The notes beneath the pieces were generated by a model that saw only the letters and a list, made by a program, of their open reading frames with translations, had not been told where the DNA came from and did not search any database. Made by a program: the position numbers and the translations under genes. Of a stretch of DNA of 64,000 nucleotides, positions 35,973 to 44,250 are shown one piece after another. Position 1 is the first letter of the stretch. Each line of letters starts with the position of its first letter. This stretch comes from CAZCAC01 sp964496575 (lineage in GTDB: Bacteria; Planctomycetota; UBA1135; GCA-002686595). The stretch lies in contig CAZCAC010000027.1 in the NCBI GenBank assembly GCA_964496575.1, forward strand, positions 1 to 64,000, given 5' to 3'.

Positions 35973-38411
35973 ATGAGAACGCCGAGATCGAACCGTATCC
36001 TCGCCCTGGCCGCCGCGACCTGCCTGCTGGCTTCCATCGCTGCCGCCGTCGACGATGTCGCCGGATCGCTCATCACCTTGACCGATACCTCGACGACTCC
36101 GAACGGCGCCTGGTGCTGGTTCCAGGACGAGCGGGTGATCATCGACGAGCACGATCCGAACAACCGACTCCTCCTGGTCTCCACGATCTCCGCGGGCTCC
36201 AGCCCCGAGAATGGCGACGTCGACCTCCACTGGCTGAACGTCGACACCGGTGCTCAGGGAGAGTTCGAGCTGCACGATCGTCTGCAGCAGGACGATCACG
36301 ACTCCGCCGCCCTGTGGATTCGTCCCGACGGGCGCTATGTCGCCTGCTACGGCAAGCACGGGAATGACGACTTCATGCGCTGGCGGATCTCCACGAACCC
36401 GCACGATCCGACGGCGTGGAGCCCGGAGCAACTGGTCGACGCCACCGGCAGCAGCAGCGACAATGCGACCTACAACAACGTCTATCACCTCCCGAACGAG
36501 GGTGGCGGCGCGGGGAGGCTCTACGATTTCTCACGACTGGTGAACTGGAGCCCGGGCATCGTCGTGTCGTACGACCACGGCAGTTCGTGGTCCTACGCGG
36601 GCGCGCTGCTGAACGCGGGAGGGCCGAGGCCGTACGCTCGGTATTGCGGCGACGAGGAGCGCGTCCACTTCATCGTCACGAACGGACATCCCCGAGATGT
36701 CAACAACAGCATCTACCACGGCTACGTCCAGGATGGCCAGCTGTTCAGCTCCCACGGCGCGCTGCTCGATTCCAACCTGTTCGACTCGTCGGCCATCCCG
36801 CCGTCGGGCCTGACGACCGTCTTCGCGGCGAGCACGGTGGTCGACGGCACGCCGATGACCCGCTGCTGGACCGTCGACATCGAGATCGACTCCGACGGAA
36901 ACCCGTACGTCGCCTTCCAGGCGCGGATCGACCCCGGCTCCCTCAGCGGCGGGCAGGACAGCCTGGATCACCAGTACTTCTACGCCCGGTACGACGACGG
37001 CTCGAGCTCGTGGAACGTTCATTCCCTGGCCCCCGCGGGGAGGGACATCTACGCGGCGAGTCCCAACGGATCCGAGGACGACTACACGGGTCTCGTCGCG
37101 CTGGACCCGAACGATCCCGACACCCTGTACATCTCGACGGAGATCGATCCGCGGGACGACACGCCGCTGGCTCACTACGAGATCTTCCGCGGCCTCACCA
37201 GTGACGGCGGGGTGACCTGGGCCTGGGATCCGATCACCTGGAACTCGACGATGGAGAACGTCCGGCCGATCGTTCCCGACTGGGATGCGGAGAATACCGC
37301 GCTCCTCTGGATGCGGGGCAGCTACAACACGTACACGAGCTGGGGCACTGAAGCGGTCGCGCTGATCTTCGAGAACGGACCCTCGGGGGAGATCACCTAC
37401 ATCGACGCCGATACCGGGAACCAGTCCGCGACGACGAACACCACCTACGCCGACGGTTCGCCCTTCACGCCCTCGACGAATGGCAGCGACGCGCCCGCCG
37501 ACAACACCTGGCACGAGCGAACCGGGTACGCGAACGACGGCGACGTGCTGGCCTCGAACGCCGCCTCGGACAGCCCGATGATCCGGACGACGGTCTCGGG
37601 CCTGGACGCGGGGGAGGCGTACAACGTCCACGCGTACTACTGGGTCTCCGGAGACGGAGCGCCGTCCGGCAACGAGGGTTGGGACGTCGCCGCCGGCCTG
37701 AGTCTGGGCGGCCTGACCTCCTACCAGTGGGACGATGGCACGGAGGTCACGGATGCCGGACGGTTCGACGATATCGTCCTCGTCTCCGAGGGCAATCGGC
37801 GGCTCTTCGAGCTCGACCTCGGGATCACCACCGCCAGCGGCGCCGGTACGATCGACGTCTTCGTCGACGACTACCCGGGCAACGACGACCGCACCTGGTA
37901 CGACGGCGTCGGCACTTCCCGCTACGAGGCGGGCGTACCCTACTGCTTCGGTGATCCGGGGTCCGACACTCCCTGTCCCTGCGGCAACGACAACGACGGC
38001 AGCGTTCCCGGCTCGGGCTGCGGGAACGGCGTCTTCACCTCCGGAGCCCAGCTGACCGGCAGCGGCGTCGCCAGCCTCGGTGCAGATACGCTGGTCCTGG
38101 CCACTGCCGGCCTCGAGCCGAACAACAGCGGTCTCTACTTCCAGGCGAACAACGACCTCTCCCCCGGCAACCTCTGGGGGGACGGCCTGCAGTGCGCCGG
38201 CGGCCAGCTCAAGCGTCTCGGCGTCCGCTTCTCCGACGGCAGCGGCAACTCAGACACCTCGGGCTTCGCCCTGCCGATCTCGGTCAAGGCTGGCAACGTC
38301 CAGGCGGGGGACACCAAGTACTACCAGTGCTGGTACCGGAACCCGCAGTACTCGCCCTGCCTGAGTGACTTCAATGCGTCCAACGGCTACGCCGTGACCT
38401 GGGCTCCGTGA
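35973..38411 (+). CDS. Secreted BNR_4-type repeat protein with DADT module and WxP C-terminal domain
   Basis: The 812-residue product has a signal peptide (MRTPRSNRILALAAATCLLASIAAA) and residues about 30-465 similar to BNR repeat-containing proteins of the BNR_4 family, a seven-bladed propeller (GAWCWFQDERVIIDE, DLHWLNVD, DDHDSAALWIRPDGRYVACYGKH, YDHGSSWSY). A DADT module (about 472-650) and the terminal domain (about 656-812, ending NASNGYAVTWAP) follow. BNR_4 proteins are often encoded with ulvan, rhamnogalacturonan or other uronate-polysaccharide enzymes, which agrees with the uronate operon starting 1.2 kb downstream. Whether it is a lyase, hydrolase or binding protein cannot be told from sequence. 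Confidence 0.8.
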   Translation: MRTPRSNRILALAAATCLLASIAAAVDDVAGSLITLTDTSTTPNGAWCWFQDERVIIDEHDPNNRLLLVSTISAGSSPENGDVDLHWLNVDTGAQGEFELHDRLQQDDHDSAALWIRPDGRYVACYGKHGNDDFMRWRISTNPHDPTAWSPEQLVDATGSSSDNATYNNVYHLPNEGGGAGRLYDFSRLVNWSPGIVVSYDHGSSWSYAGALLNAGGPRPYARYCGDEERVHFIVTNGHPRDVNNSIYHGYVQDGQLFSSHGALLDSNLFDSSAIPPSGLTTVFAASTVVDGTPMTRCWTVDIEIDSDGNPYVAFQARIDPGSLSGGQDSLDHQYFYARYDDGSSSWNVHSLAPAGRDIYAASPNGSEDDYTGLVALDPNDPDTLYISTEIDPRDDTPLAHYEIFRGLTSDGGVTWAWDPITWNSTMENVRPIVPDWDAENTALLWMRGSYNTYTSWGTEAVALIFENGPSGEITYIDADTGNQSATTNTTYADGSPFTPSTNGSDAPADNTWHERTGYANDGDVLASNAASDSPMIRTTVSGLDAGEAYNVHAYYWVSGDGAPSGNEGWDVAAGLSLGGLTSYQWDDGTEVTDAGRFDDIVLVSEGNRRLFELDLGITTASGAGTIDVFVDDYPGNDDRTWYDGVGTSRYEAGVPYCFGDPGSDTPCPCGNDNDGSVPGSGCGNGVFTSGAQLTGSGVASLGADTLVLATAGLEPNNSGLYFQANNDLSPGNLWGDGLQCAGGQLKRLGVRFSDGSGNSDTSGFALPISVKAGNVQAGDTKYYQCWYRNPQYSPCLSDFNASNGYAVTWAP

Positions 38412-38430
38412 CAGTACCGTACTGTCACGG
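38406..38430. terminator. Bidirectional palindromic terminator between convergent genes
   Basis: A 12-bp perfect inverted repeat (CCGTGACAGTAC at 38406-38417, partner 38419-38430) with a single-base loop covers the last codons and stop codons of both convergent genes. No T tract is present. It is likely to stop transcription from both sides or form a cruciform. Confidence 0.6.
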
Positions 38431-39414
38431 GGCCCAGACCACTTCCAGGCCATTCGACGCGTTGAAGTCGAACACTCCCAGTCCACACGGCGGGTCCTGT
38501 GTCGTCCGGTACCAGCACTGGTAGCGCTTCGTATCCCCGGGGCTGACGTTCCCCGCCTTCGCCGAGATGCCTATCGTGGTGCTGGAGGTACCCGCCGCGT
38601 CGGCGAAGCGCACCTGCAGCCGCTTCAGGGAACCGCCCGCGCACTGCAGCCCGTCCCCCCAGGCGATTCCCGGCGAGAGGTCGTTGTTCGCCTGGAAGTA
38701 GAGACCGCTGTTGTTCGGCTCGAGGTGCGTCGTGGTCAGGACCAGCGTATCCGCCGATACGCTCGCCGTGCCGCTGCCGGTGAGCTTCGCGCCCGAGGCG
38801 AAGACCCCGTTGGCGCACCCGGAACCGGGGACGCTGCCGTCGTTGTCGTTGACGCAGGGACAAGGAGTCCCGCTGCCCGGATCGCCGAAGCAGTAGGGCA
38901 CCCCACTCTGCGTGTCGTACTCGACCAGGAAGCCGGCGTTCCAGGAATAGTCGACCACCGCATCGTTCCAGTTCGGCACCTGGTGATCGAAGGTGACGTA
39001 GTCCTCGAAGCCGCCGGTGTTATTCGGTTCGCCGGGGGTGAACCACGCGGTGAGGTTCCACGGCTCACCGCTGACCCAGCGCCAGCCGCAGTCCGGCTCG
39101 GAGTAGTCGGGGGCGTTGCGGTCCTGGTAGCCGCCGAGCCAGTACTGGTTCGCGTCCGGCGAGACCACCTGCGTCCAGACGAAGGTGTTCTCCGCATCGT
39201 CCGTGATCGTGGCGAGGTGTCCCTGGACGCCGAGGTGGCTCATTCCCTCCGCCTGGACCTTGGCCTGATCCCAGGGGAGGCCGCCCGGCGTCGCCACCGC
39301 CTCGTAGAAGTGTCCGTTGGCGGGGTTGTAGACCGGGCCCTGTGCTGCGGCGGGCGTGCTTCCGAGAAGCAGGGCGCCGAGCCCGACAAGGAGGTGGAGG
39401 AGTCCGTACTTCAT
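38425..39414 (-). CDS. Secreted C-type-lectin-like protein with WxP C-terminal domain
   Basis: The 329-residue product starts at ATG 39414 with signal peptide MKYGLLHLLVGLGALLLGSTPAAAQ. Residues about 26-165 form a C-type-lectin-like domain: GHFYEAVATPGGLPWDQAK, HLATITDDAENTFVW, YWLGGYQD, WRWVSGEPWNLTAWFTPGEPNNTGG with the EPN calcium/sugar-binding motif, and VPNWNDAVVDYSWNAGFLVEYD with the WND motif. EPN predicts mannose-type (equatorial 3,4-OH) specificity. The terminal domain follows (GVPYCFGDPGSGTPCPCVNDNDG, ending FNASNGLEVVWAP). It should bind glycans at the cell surface or in the medium. Confidence 0.88.
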   Translation of the reverse strand: MKYGLLHLLVGLGALLLGSTPAAAQGPVYNPANGHFYEAVATPGGLPWDQAKVQAEGMSHLGVQGHLATITDDAENTFVWTQVVSPDANQYWLGGYQDRNAPDYSEPDCGWRWVSGEPWNLTAWFTPGEPNNTGGFEDYVTFDHQVPNWNDAVVDYSWNAGFLVEYDTQSGVPYCFGDPGSGTPCPCVNDNDGSVPGSGCANGVFASGAKLTGSGTASVSADTLVLTTTHLEPNNSGLYFQANNDLSPGIAWGDGLQCAGGSLKRLQVRFADAAGTSSTTIGISAKAGNVSPGDTKRYQCWYRTTQDPPCGLGVFDFNASNGLEVVWAP

Positions 39415-39658
39415 GTTCGACACCGGTTGAAGGCGTGGGCTCGAGAAGCGATCGGCGGGACTGGCCCAGGATAGCACGCTCCCGCAAACCCTGCTGAAGA
39501 CCCGGCCCGCGACCCCCGAATGCGCGGAGCCCCCGTGCGCTTCGCGGTATTCCCCGTGCACTCTCGCCTGGATCCACCGGCACCTGCTAGAACAAGCGGA
39601 TCACCCCCTGCCTCTCCCCCCACCACCATTCGGATCAGCGCGGCGCTGGTTCCCTGGA

Positions 39659-41089
39659 ATGTCCGCACCTTTCATCACCGAGAACTTCCTGCTCGAAAGC
39701 GACACCGCGGTGGAACTGTACCGGCGGCACGCCGAGAAGCAGCCGATCATCGACTACCACTCCCACGTCTCGCCCGCCGAGATCGCCGCGGATCGCCGTT
39801 TCGAGAACCTGGGCCGGATCTGGCTGGAAGGGGACCACTACAAGTGGCGAGCGATGCGCGCGGCGGGGATCGACGAGCGCTTCGTCACCGGGAATGCCTC
39901 CGGCCGGGAGAAGTTCCAGCGCTGGGCGGAGACGGTGCCGAGGACGCTGCGCAATCCGCTCTACCACTGGACGCACCTCGAGCTCGTACGCTACTTCGGG
40001 ATCGACGAGCTGCTCTCGCCGGAGAGCGCGGAGCGGATCTGGGGCGAGGCGGGCGAGCGTCTGGCCGAACCGGAGTTCTCCTGTCGCGGTTTGTTGAAGC
40101 AGTCCGGCGTGGAGTGGCTCTGCACCACCGACGATCCGATTGACTCGCTCGAGGCGCACACACAGCTGGCGGGGGACACGACCTTCGACATCTCCGTCTA
40201 TCCGACCTGGCGCGCCGATCGGGGGATGGCGATCGACGATCCGGTGAACTTCAATCGCTGGGTCGATGCGCTGGCCGAAGCCGCCGATGTCGAGATCGTC
40301 GAGCTCGGCATGTTCATGGAAGCGCTTCGCCGGCGCCACGACTTCTTCCACGAGTGCGGTTGTCGCCTCTCCGACCACGGCCTCGACGCGGTGTACGCCG
40401 ACGACTACACCGACAGTGAGATCCACGCGACGTTCGAGAAGGTCCGCTCCGGCGGAACGGCGAGCCCGGAGGAGGCGCGACGCTTCAAGTCCGCGATTCT
40501 GTTCGAGCTCGGCGTGCTCGACTTCGAGAAGGGCTGGGTACAGCAGTTCCACATCGGCGCCATCCGCAACCTCAACCCGCGCATGTTCGCGCGCGTGGGG
40601 CCCGATGCCGGGTTCGACTCGATCGGGGACCCCGAGGTGGGATTGCCCCTGGCGCGGATGCTCGCTCGCCTCGACAGCGTGGAGCGGCTCGCCCCGACGA
40701 TCCTCTACAACCTCAACCCGCGTGACAACCACCTCGTGGCGGCGATGGTCGGCAACTTCCAGGACGGAAGCCGCGTGGGCAAGATGCAGTGGGGGAGCGC
40801 CTGGTGGTACCTCGATCAGAAGGACGGGATGGAGGCGCAGCTCGACACGCTGAGCAATCTCGGCCTGCTCAGTGGTTTCGTGGGAATGCTGACCGACTCC
40901 CGCTCCTTCCTCTCCTATCCGCGGCACGAGTACTTCCGCCGGATCCTCTGCAATCGCCTCGGGGGCGAGGTCGAGCGCGGCTTGATCCCTCGCGACCTGG
41001 AGCTGGTCGGCGGGATGGTCGAGGACGTCTGCCACCACAACGCGGCGCGGTACTTCGGGCTCGGCGCGCCCGATGCGGCCGAGGATTGA
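39659..41089 (+). CDS. uxaC: Glucuronate isomerase
   Basis: The 476-residue product matches the uronate isomerase family in full length. It has the metal-binding HxH (His34, His36 in DYHSHVSP), RRFENLGRIWLEGDHYKWRAMRA, CTTDDPIDSL, and a C-terminal GFVGMLTDSRSFLSYPRHEYFRRILCNRLG with the conserved Asp-Ser-Arg. It converts D-glucuronate to D-fructuronate, or D-galacturonate to D-tagaturonate, in the cytoplasm. It is the first gene of a six-gene same-strand run with very short gaps. The ATG is preceded by a CTGGA site only, and no operator was recognised in the 240 bases upstream. Confidence 0.96.
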   Translation: MSAPFITENFLLESDTAVELYRRHAEKQPIIDYHSHVSPAEIAADRRFENLGRIWLEGDHYKWRAMRAAGIDERFVTGNASGREKFQRWAETVPRTLRNPLYHWTHLELVRYFGIDELLSPESAERIWGEAGERLAEPEFSCRGLLKQSGVEWLCTTDDPIDSLEAHTQLAGDTTFDISVYPTWRADRGMAIDDPVNFNRWVDALAEAADVEIVELGMFMEALRRRHDFFHECGCRLSDHGLDAVYADDYTDSEIHATFEKVRSGGTASPEEARRFKSAILFELGVLDFEKGWVQQFHIGAIRNLNPRMFARVGPDAGFDSIGDPEVGLPLARMLARLDSVERLAPTILYNLNPRDNHLVAAMVGNFQDGSRVGKMQWGSAWWYLDQKDGMEAQLDTLSNLGLLSGFVGMLTDSRSFLSYPRHEYFRRILCNRLGGEVERGLIPRDLELVGGMVEDVCHHNAARYFGLGAPDAAED

Positions 41090-41192
41090 GCGACTCTCGC
41101 CGGGTGCGGGTTCTCCGCCGCGAGCGCTCCGGATATCATTCCGCCTCCCCGGCCTCGGCCGGACCCCCGCAGACCCTCCTCACCCCGCTGCC

Positions 41193-42014
41193 ATGACCCG
41201 GACCCTGGAACTCTTCCGACTGCAGGGCAAGACCGCCCTGGTCACCGGCGGCGGCGGCGTGCTCGGTGCGGCGTTCTGTCGAGCGCTGGCCGAGGCGGGC
41301 GCGAAGGTCTGGGTGACCGACCTGCGCGAGGGACCGGCGCGAGAGGTGAGCGAGGCGCTCACCGCCGACGGCCTGAGCAGTGAAACGGCGACTGTCGACG
41401 TGCTCGAGCGTGCCTCCCTCGAGACCGCGCTCGCTGCGGCGGGAACCGTGGACATCCTGGTGAACTGTGCCGGCGGCAACCTCGCCGAGGCGACCACCTC
41501 GCCCGAGCGCTCCTTCTTCGACCTGCCGCTGGACGCGGTGGAGAAGGTCTTCGCGCTCAACCTCTTCGGTGGCGCGATCCTGCCCAGCCAGGTCTTCGCC
41601 CGCGCGATGGCCGATCGCGAGGAGGGCGCGGTGATCCTGAACGTCTCCTCGATGAACGCGCTGCGACCGCTGACGCGCATCCCCGGCTACTCGGCCGCAA
41701 AGGCTGCAGTGAGCAACTTCACGCAGTGGCTCGCCGTCCACCTCGCCCAGGAGTACAACCCGCGGCTGCGCGTCAACGCGATCGCGCCAGGGTTCTTCCT
41801 CACCGATCAGAACCGGTTTCTCGTCACCGATCGCGAGACGGGCGACTGGACCCCCCGCGGCCGGAAGATCGTCGAGCACACGCCCATGGCGCGCTTCGGC
41901 GATCCGCAGGACCTCTCCGGCACCATCGTCTGGCTCTGCTCGGACGCCTCTGCCTTCGTCACCGGGATCGTCGTTCCCGTCGACGGAGGCTTCTCGGCGT
42001 TCAGCGGGGTCTGA
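41193..42014 (+). CDS. uxuB: SDR-family D-mannonate oxidoreductase (fructuronate reductase)
   Basis: The 273-residue short-chain dehydrogenase has TGGGGVLG (residues about 18-25), NCAGGN, SSMNALRPLTRIPGYSAAKAA with catalytic Ser and Tyr, and NAIAPGFFLTDQNRFL. The NRFLVTDRETGDWTPRG segment is characteristic of the SDR-type mannonate oxidoreductases (the Bacillus UxuB type, unrelated to the long-chain E. coli enzyme). Directly behind uxaC it should reduce D-fructuronate to D-mannonate with NAD(P)H. A role on tagaturonate cannot be excluded. The HAD-family gene follows 17 bases later. Confidence 0.88.
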   Translation: MTRTLELFRLQGKTALVTGGGGVLGAAFCRALAEAGAKVWVTDLREGPAREVSEALTADGLSSETATVDVLERASLETALAAAGTVDILVNCAGGNLAEATTSPERSFFDLPLDAVEKVFALNLFGGAILPSQVFARAMADREEGAVILNVSSMNALRPLTRIPGYSAAKAAVSNFTQWLAVHLAQEYNPRLRVNAIAPGFFLTDQNRFLVTDRETGDWTPRGRKIVEHTPMARFGDPQDLSGTIVWLCSDASAFVTGIVVPVDGGFSAFSGV

Positions 42015-42031
42015 GCAGCAACCTCTCGCGA

Positions 42032-42931
42032 ATGACGAAACACCCCGCCCAAGCGCTCATCGACCTGAAGCCCACGAAGGACTTCCTCATCGGCATCGAC
42101 TCCGACGGCTGTGCCTTCGACTCGATGGAGATCAAGCAGAAGGAGTGCTTCACCCCGAACACGATCAAGTTCTTCGGCCTGCAGGCGATCTCGAAGGTGG
42201 CCCGGGAGGCCTGTGAGTTCGTCAACCTCTACTCGCGCTGGCGCGGAGTCAATCGCTTCCCGGCGGTGCTGAAGACGCTCGACCTGCTCGCCGAGCGTGG
42301 CGAGGTCGCGGCGCGCGGCTTCGAGCTGCCCGCGATGGAGGCGATGCGCGAGTGGGTCGACGCGGAGGCCAAGCCCGCCAACCCGGCGCTGAAGACGGCG
42401 ATCGAGGCGAGCTCCGGGGCGACGCGAACCGAGCTGGAGCTGGTGCTCGCCTGGAGCGAGGCGGTCAACGAGACGGTGGCGGACATCGTCCACGGAGTGC
42501 CACCCTTTCCGTACGTGCGCGAGTTCCTCACCGAGGCTTCCGTCAACGCGGACCAGATAGTCGTCTCGGCGACGCCCAACGAAGCGCTCGAGCGCGAGTG
42601 GAAAGAGCACGGCATCGCCTCGCACGTCTCGGTGATCGCCGGCCAGGAGATGGGCAAGAAGGCGGAGCACCTGCAGCTCGCCACCGACGGCAAGTACGAG
42701 AAGGATCGGGTGCTGATGATCGGCGACGCGCCCGGCGACATGAACGCGGCGAAAGCGAACGACGTGCTGTTCTACCCGATCCGTCCCGGCGACGAGGAAG
42801 CGTCGTGGAAGCGGCTGCGCGAGGAGTACCTCGCGCTCTTTCTCGCCGGCGACTACCGAGGCTCCTGCCAGGATCGACTGATCGACGAGTTCCTGGCCGG
42901 GCTGCCCGAAACGCCGCCCTGGTCGAAGTAG
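42032..42931 (+). CDS. HAD-superfamily hydrolase
   Basis: The 299-residue protein has HAD motif I as GIDSDGCAFD (nucleophile Asp in DSD), motif II in VVSATP, a Lys in MGKKAEHL, and motif IV MIGDAPGDMNAA. A helical cap occupies residues about 45-165 (C1 type, like phosphoglycolate phosphatases and phosphomutases). It sits in the middle of the sugar-acid operon, 17 bases after the mannonate oxidoreductase and 12 before the LarA-family gene, so its substrate is probably a phosphorylated sugar or sugar acid from this pathway. An intermediate-repair phosphatase is one option. The exact reaction cannot be read. Confidence 0.85.
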   Translation: MTKHPAQALIDLKPTKDFLIGIDSDGCAFDSMEIKQKECFTPNTIKFFGLQAISKVAREACEFVNLYSRWRGVNRFPAVLKTLDLLAERGEVAARGFELPAMEAMREWVDAEAKPANPALKTAIEASSGATRTELELVLAWSEAVNETVADIVHGVPPFPYVREFLTEASVNADQIVVSATPNEALEREWKEHGIASHVSVIAGQEMGKKAEHLQLATDGKYEKDRVLMIGDAPGDMNAAKANDVLFYPIRPGDEEASWKRLREEYLALFLAGDYRGSCQDRLIDEFLAGLPETPPWSK

Positions 42932-42943
42932 GGGGAGTCGCGA

Positions 42944-44221
42944 GTGGAATACTGCTTCGACGGTGCCCCCGACGCGGTCCTCGACGAGGCGCGGATCGGC
43001 GAGCTGCTCGACGACCTGCTCGAGCAGCTCGGGTCGATGAAACGGGTGCTGCTGCTGCCGCCCGATCACACGAGGCTGCACTCCTACGCCGGCGAGCTGA
43101 CCGTCGCGCTGTACGAGCGGCTGTGCCAGAAGACTCATCTCCGGATTCTCCCGACCCTCGGCACGCACGCGCCGATGAGGGCCGAGGAGCTGACGAAGAT
43201 GTTCCCGGGGATCCCGCACGACCTCTTCGAAGTGCACGACTGGCGCAACGGTGTCGTCTCGCTCGGTGAGATCCCGAGCCGCCTGATCGAGCAGCTCAGT
43301 CGCGGTAAGCTCGGCTACTCCATCAACTGCGAGGTCAATCGGCTGCTCGTCGAGGGGAACTGGGATCGCATCCTCTCCATCGGCCAGCTCGTGCCGCACG
43401 AGGTGATCGGCATCGCCGGGCACGCCAAGAACGTCTTCGTCGGGGCCGGCGGGAAGGACATGATCGACAAGACCCACTTCCTCGGCGCGGTCGTCGGCAT
43501 GGAGCGATTCATGGGCAGGCCGGACACGGCGGTGCGTGCGGCGCTCGACTACGCGAGGACCGAGCTGGCCGCGGATCTGCCGATCTCCTACCTCCTGACG
43601 GTGCGCTCGCAGGACGAGAGCGGAGAGCTGGTGACCCGCGGCCTCTTCGCCGGCGACGATCGCGCGTGCTTCGAGCGCGGCGCGAAGCTCTGCCAGGAGG
43701 TCAACCTCGACCTGCTCGACGAGCCGATCGGCAAGGCCGTCGTGTACCTGCCCTCCTACGAGTACGCCTCGACCTGGCTGGGCAACAAGGCGATCTATCG
43801 CACGCGGATGGCGATGGCGGACGGTGGGGAGCTGATCATCCTCGCGCCGGGGGTGAGGACCTTTGGCGAGGATCCCGGGATCGACCGGCTGATCCGGGCC
43901 TACGGCTATCGCGGGACGAAAGCGACGTTGGCGCGCGTCGAGGAGAACCCCGAGCTCGCCCAGAACCTGTCCGCGGCGGCGCACCTGATCCACGGCTCGA
44001 GTGAAGGGCGCTTCCGGATCACCTGGTGTCCGGGCGGCCTCGAGAAGAACGAGATCGAGGGCGTCGGCTACGCCTGGGCGGACATCGACTCGATGGGCTT
44101 ACGCTACGATCCCTCCAAGCTGCGCGAGGGGTGGAACGAGATGTCGAGCGGCGAGCGGATCTTCTTCATCTCCAACCCCGCGCTGGGGTTGTGGGGACCG
44201 CGCGCACGCTTCGAACGCTAG
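42944..44221 (+). CDS. LarA-family (nickel-pincer) 2-hydroxyacid racemase/epimerase homolog
   Basis: The 425-residue protein belongs to the LarA/DUF2088 superfamily: an N-terminal domain with LLLPPDHTRLHS and LPTLGTHAPMRAEEL, and a central HEVIGIAGHAKNVFVGAGGKDMIDKTHFLGAV. In LarA, two His act as acid/base, one Lys binds the nickel-pincer cofactor and a third His binds nickel. Here His75, His160, Lys171 and His178 are the candidates, with spacing different from lactate racemase. The superfamily includes D-gluconate 2-epimerases. Placed between mannonate oxidoreductase and 6-phosphogluconate dehydrogenase, conversion of D-mannonate to D-gluconate is the attractive inference. Cofactor genes larB, larC and larE are not in the window. 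Confidence 0.8.
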   Translation: MEYCFDGAPDAVLDEARIGELLDDLLEQLGSMKRVLLLPPDHTRLHSYAGELTVALYERLCQKTHLRILPTLGTHAPMRAEELTKMFPGIPHDLFEVHDWRNGVVSLGEIPSRLIEQLSRGKLGYSINCEVNRLLVEGNWDRILSIGQLVPHEVIGIAGHAKNVFVGAGGKDMIDKTHFLGAVVGMERFMGRPDTAVRAALDYARTELAADLPISYLLTVRSQDESGELVTRGLFAGDDRACFERGAKLCQEVNLDLLDEPIGKAVVYLPSYEYASTWLGNKAIYRTRMAMADGGELIILAPGVRTFGEDPGIDRLIRAYGYRGTKATLARVEENPELAQNLSAAAHLIHGSSEGRFRITWCPGGLEKNEIEGVGYAWADIDSMGLRYDPSKLREGWNEMSSGERIFFISNPALGLWGPRARFER

Positions 44222-44250
44222 AGCAACGACGAACCCGAGGACTTGACGAC

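Noticed and set aside
41807..43993. 728-residue minus-strand frame across the HAD and LarA genes
   Set aside because: It crosses two real gene boundaries without structure of its own and is antisense to recognised enzymes.
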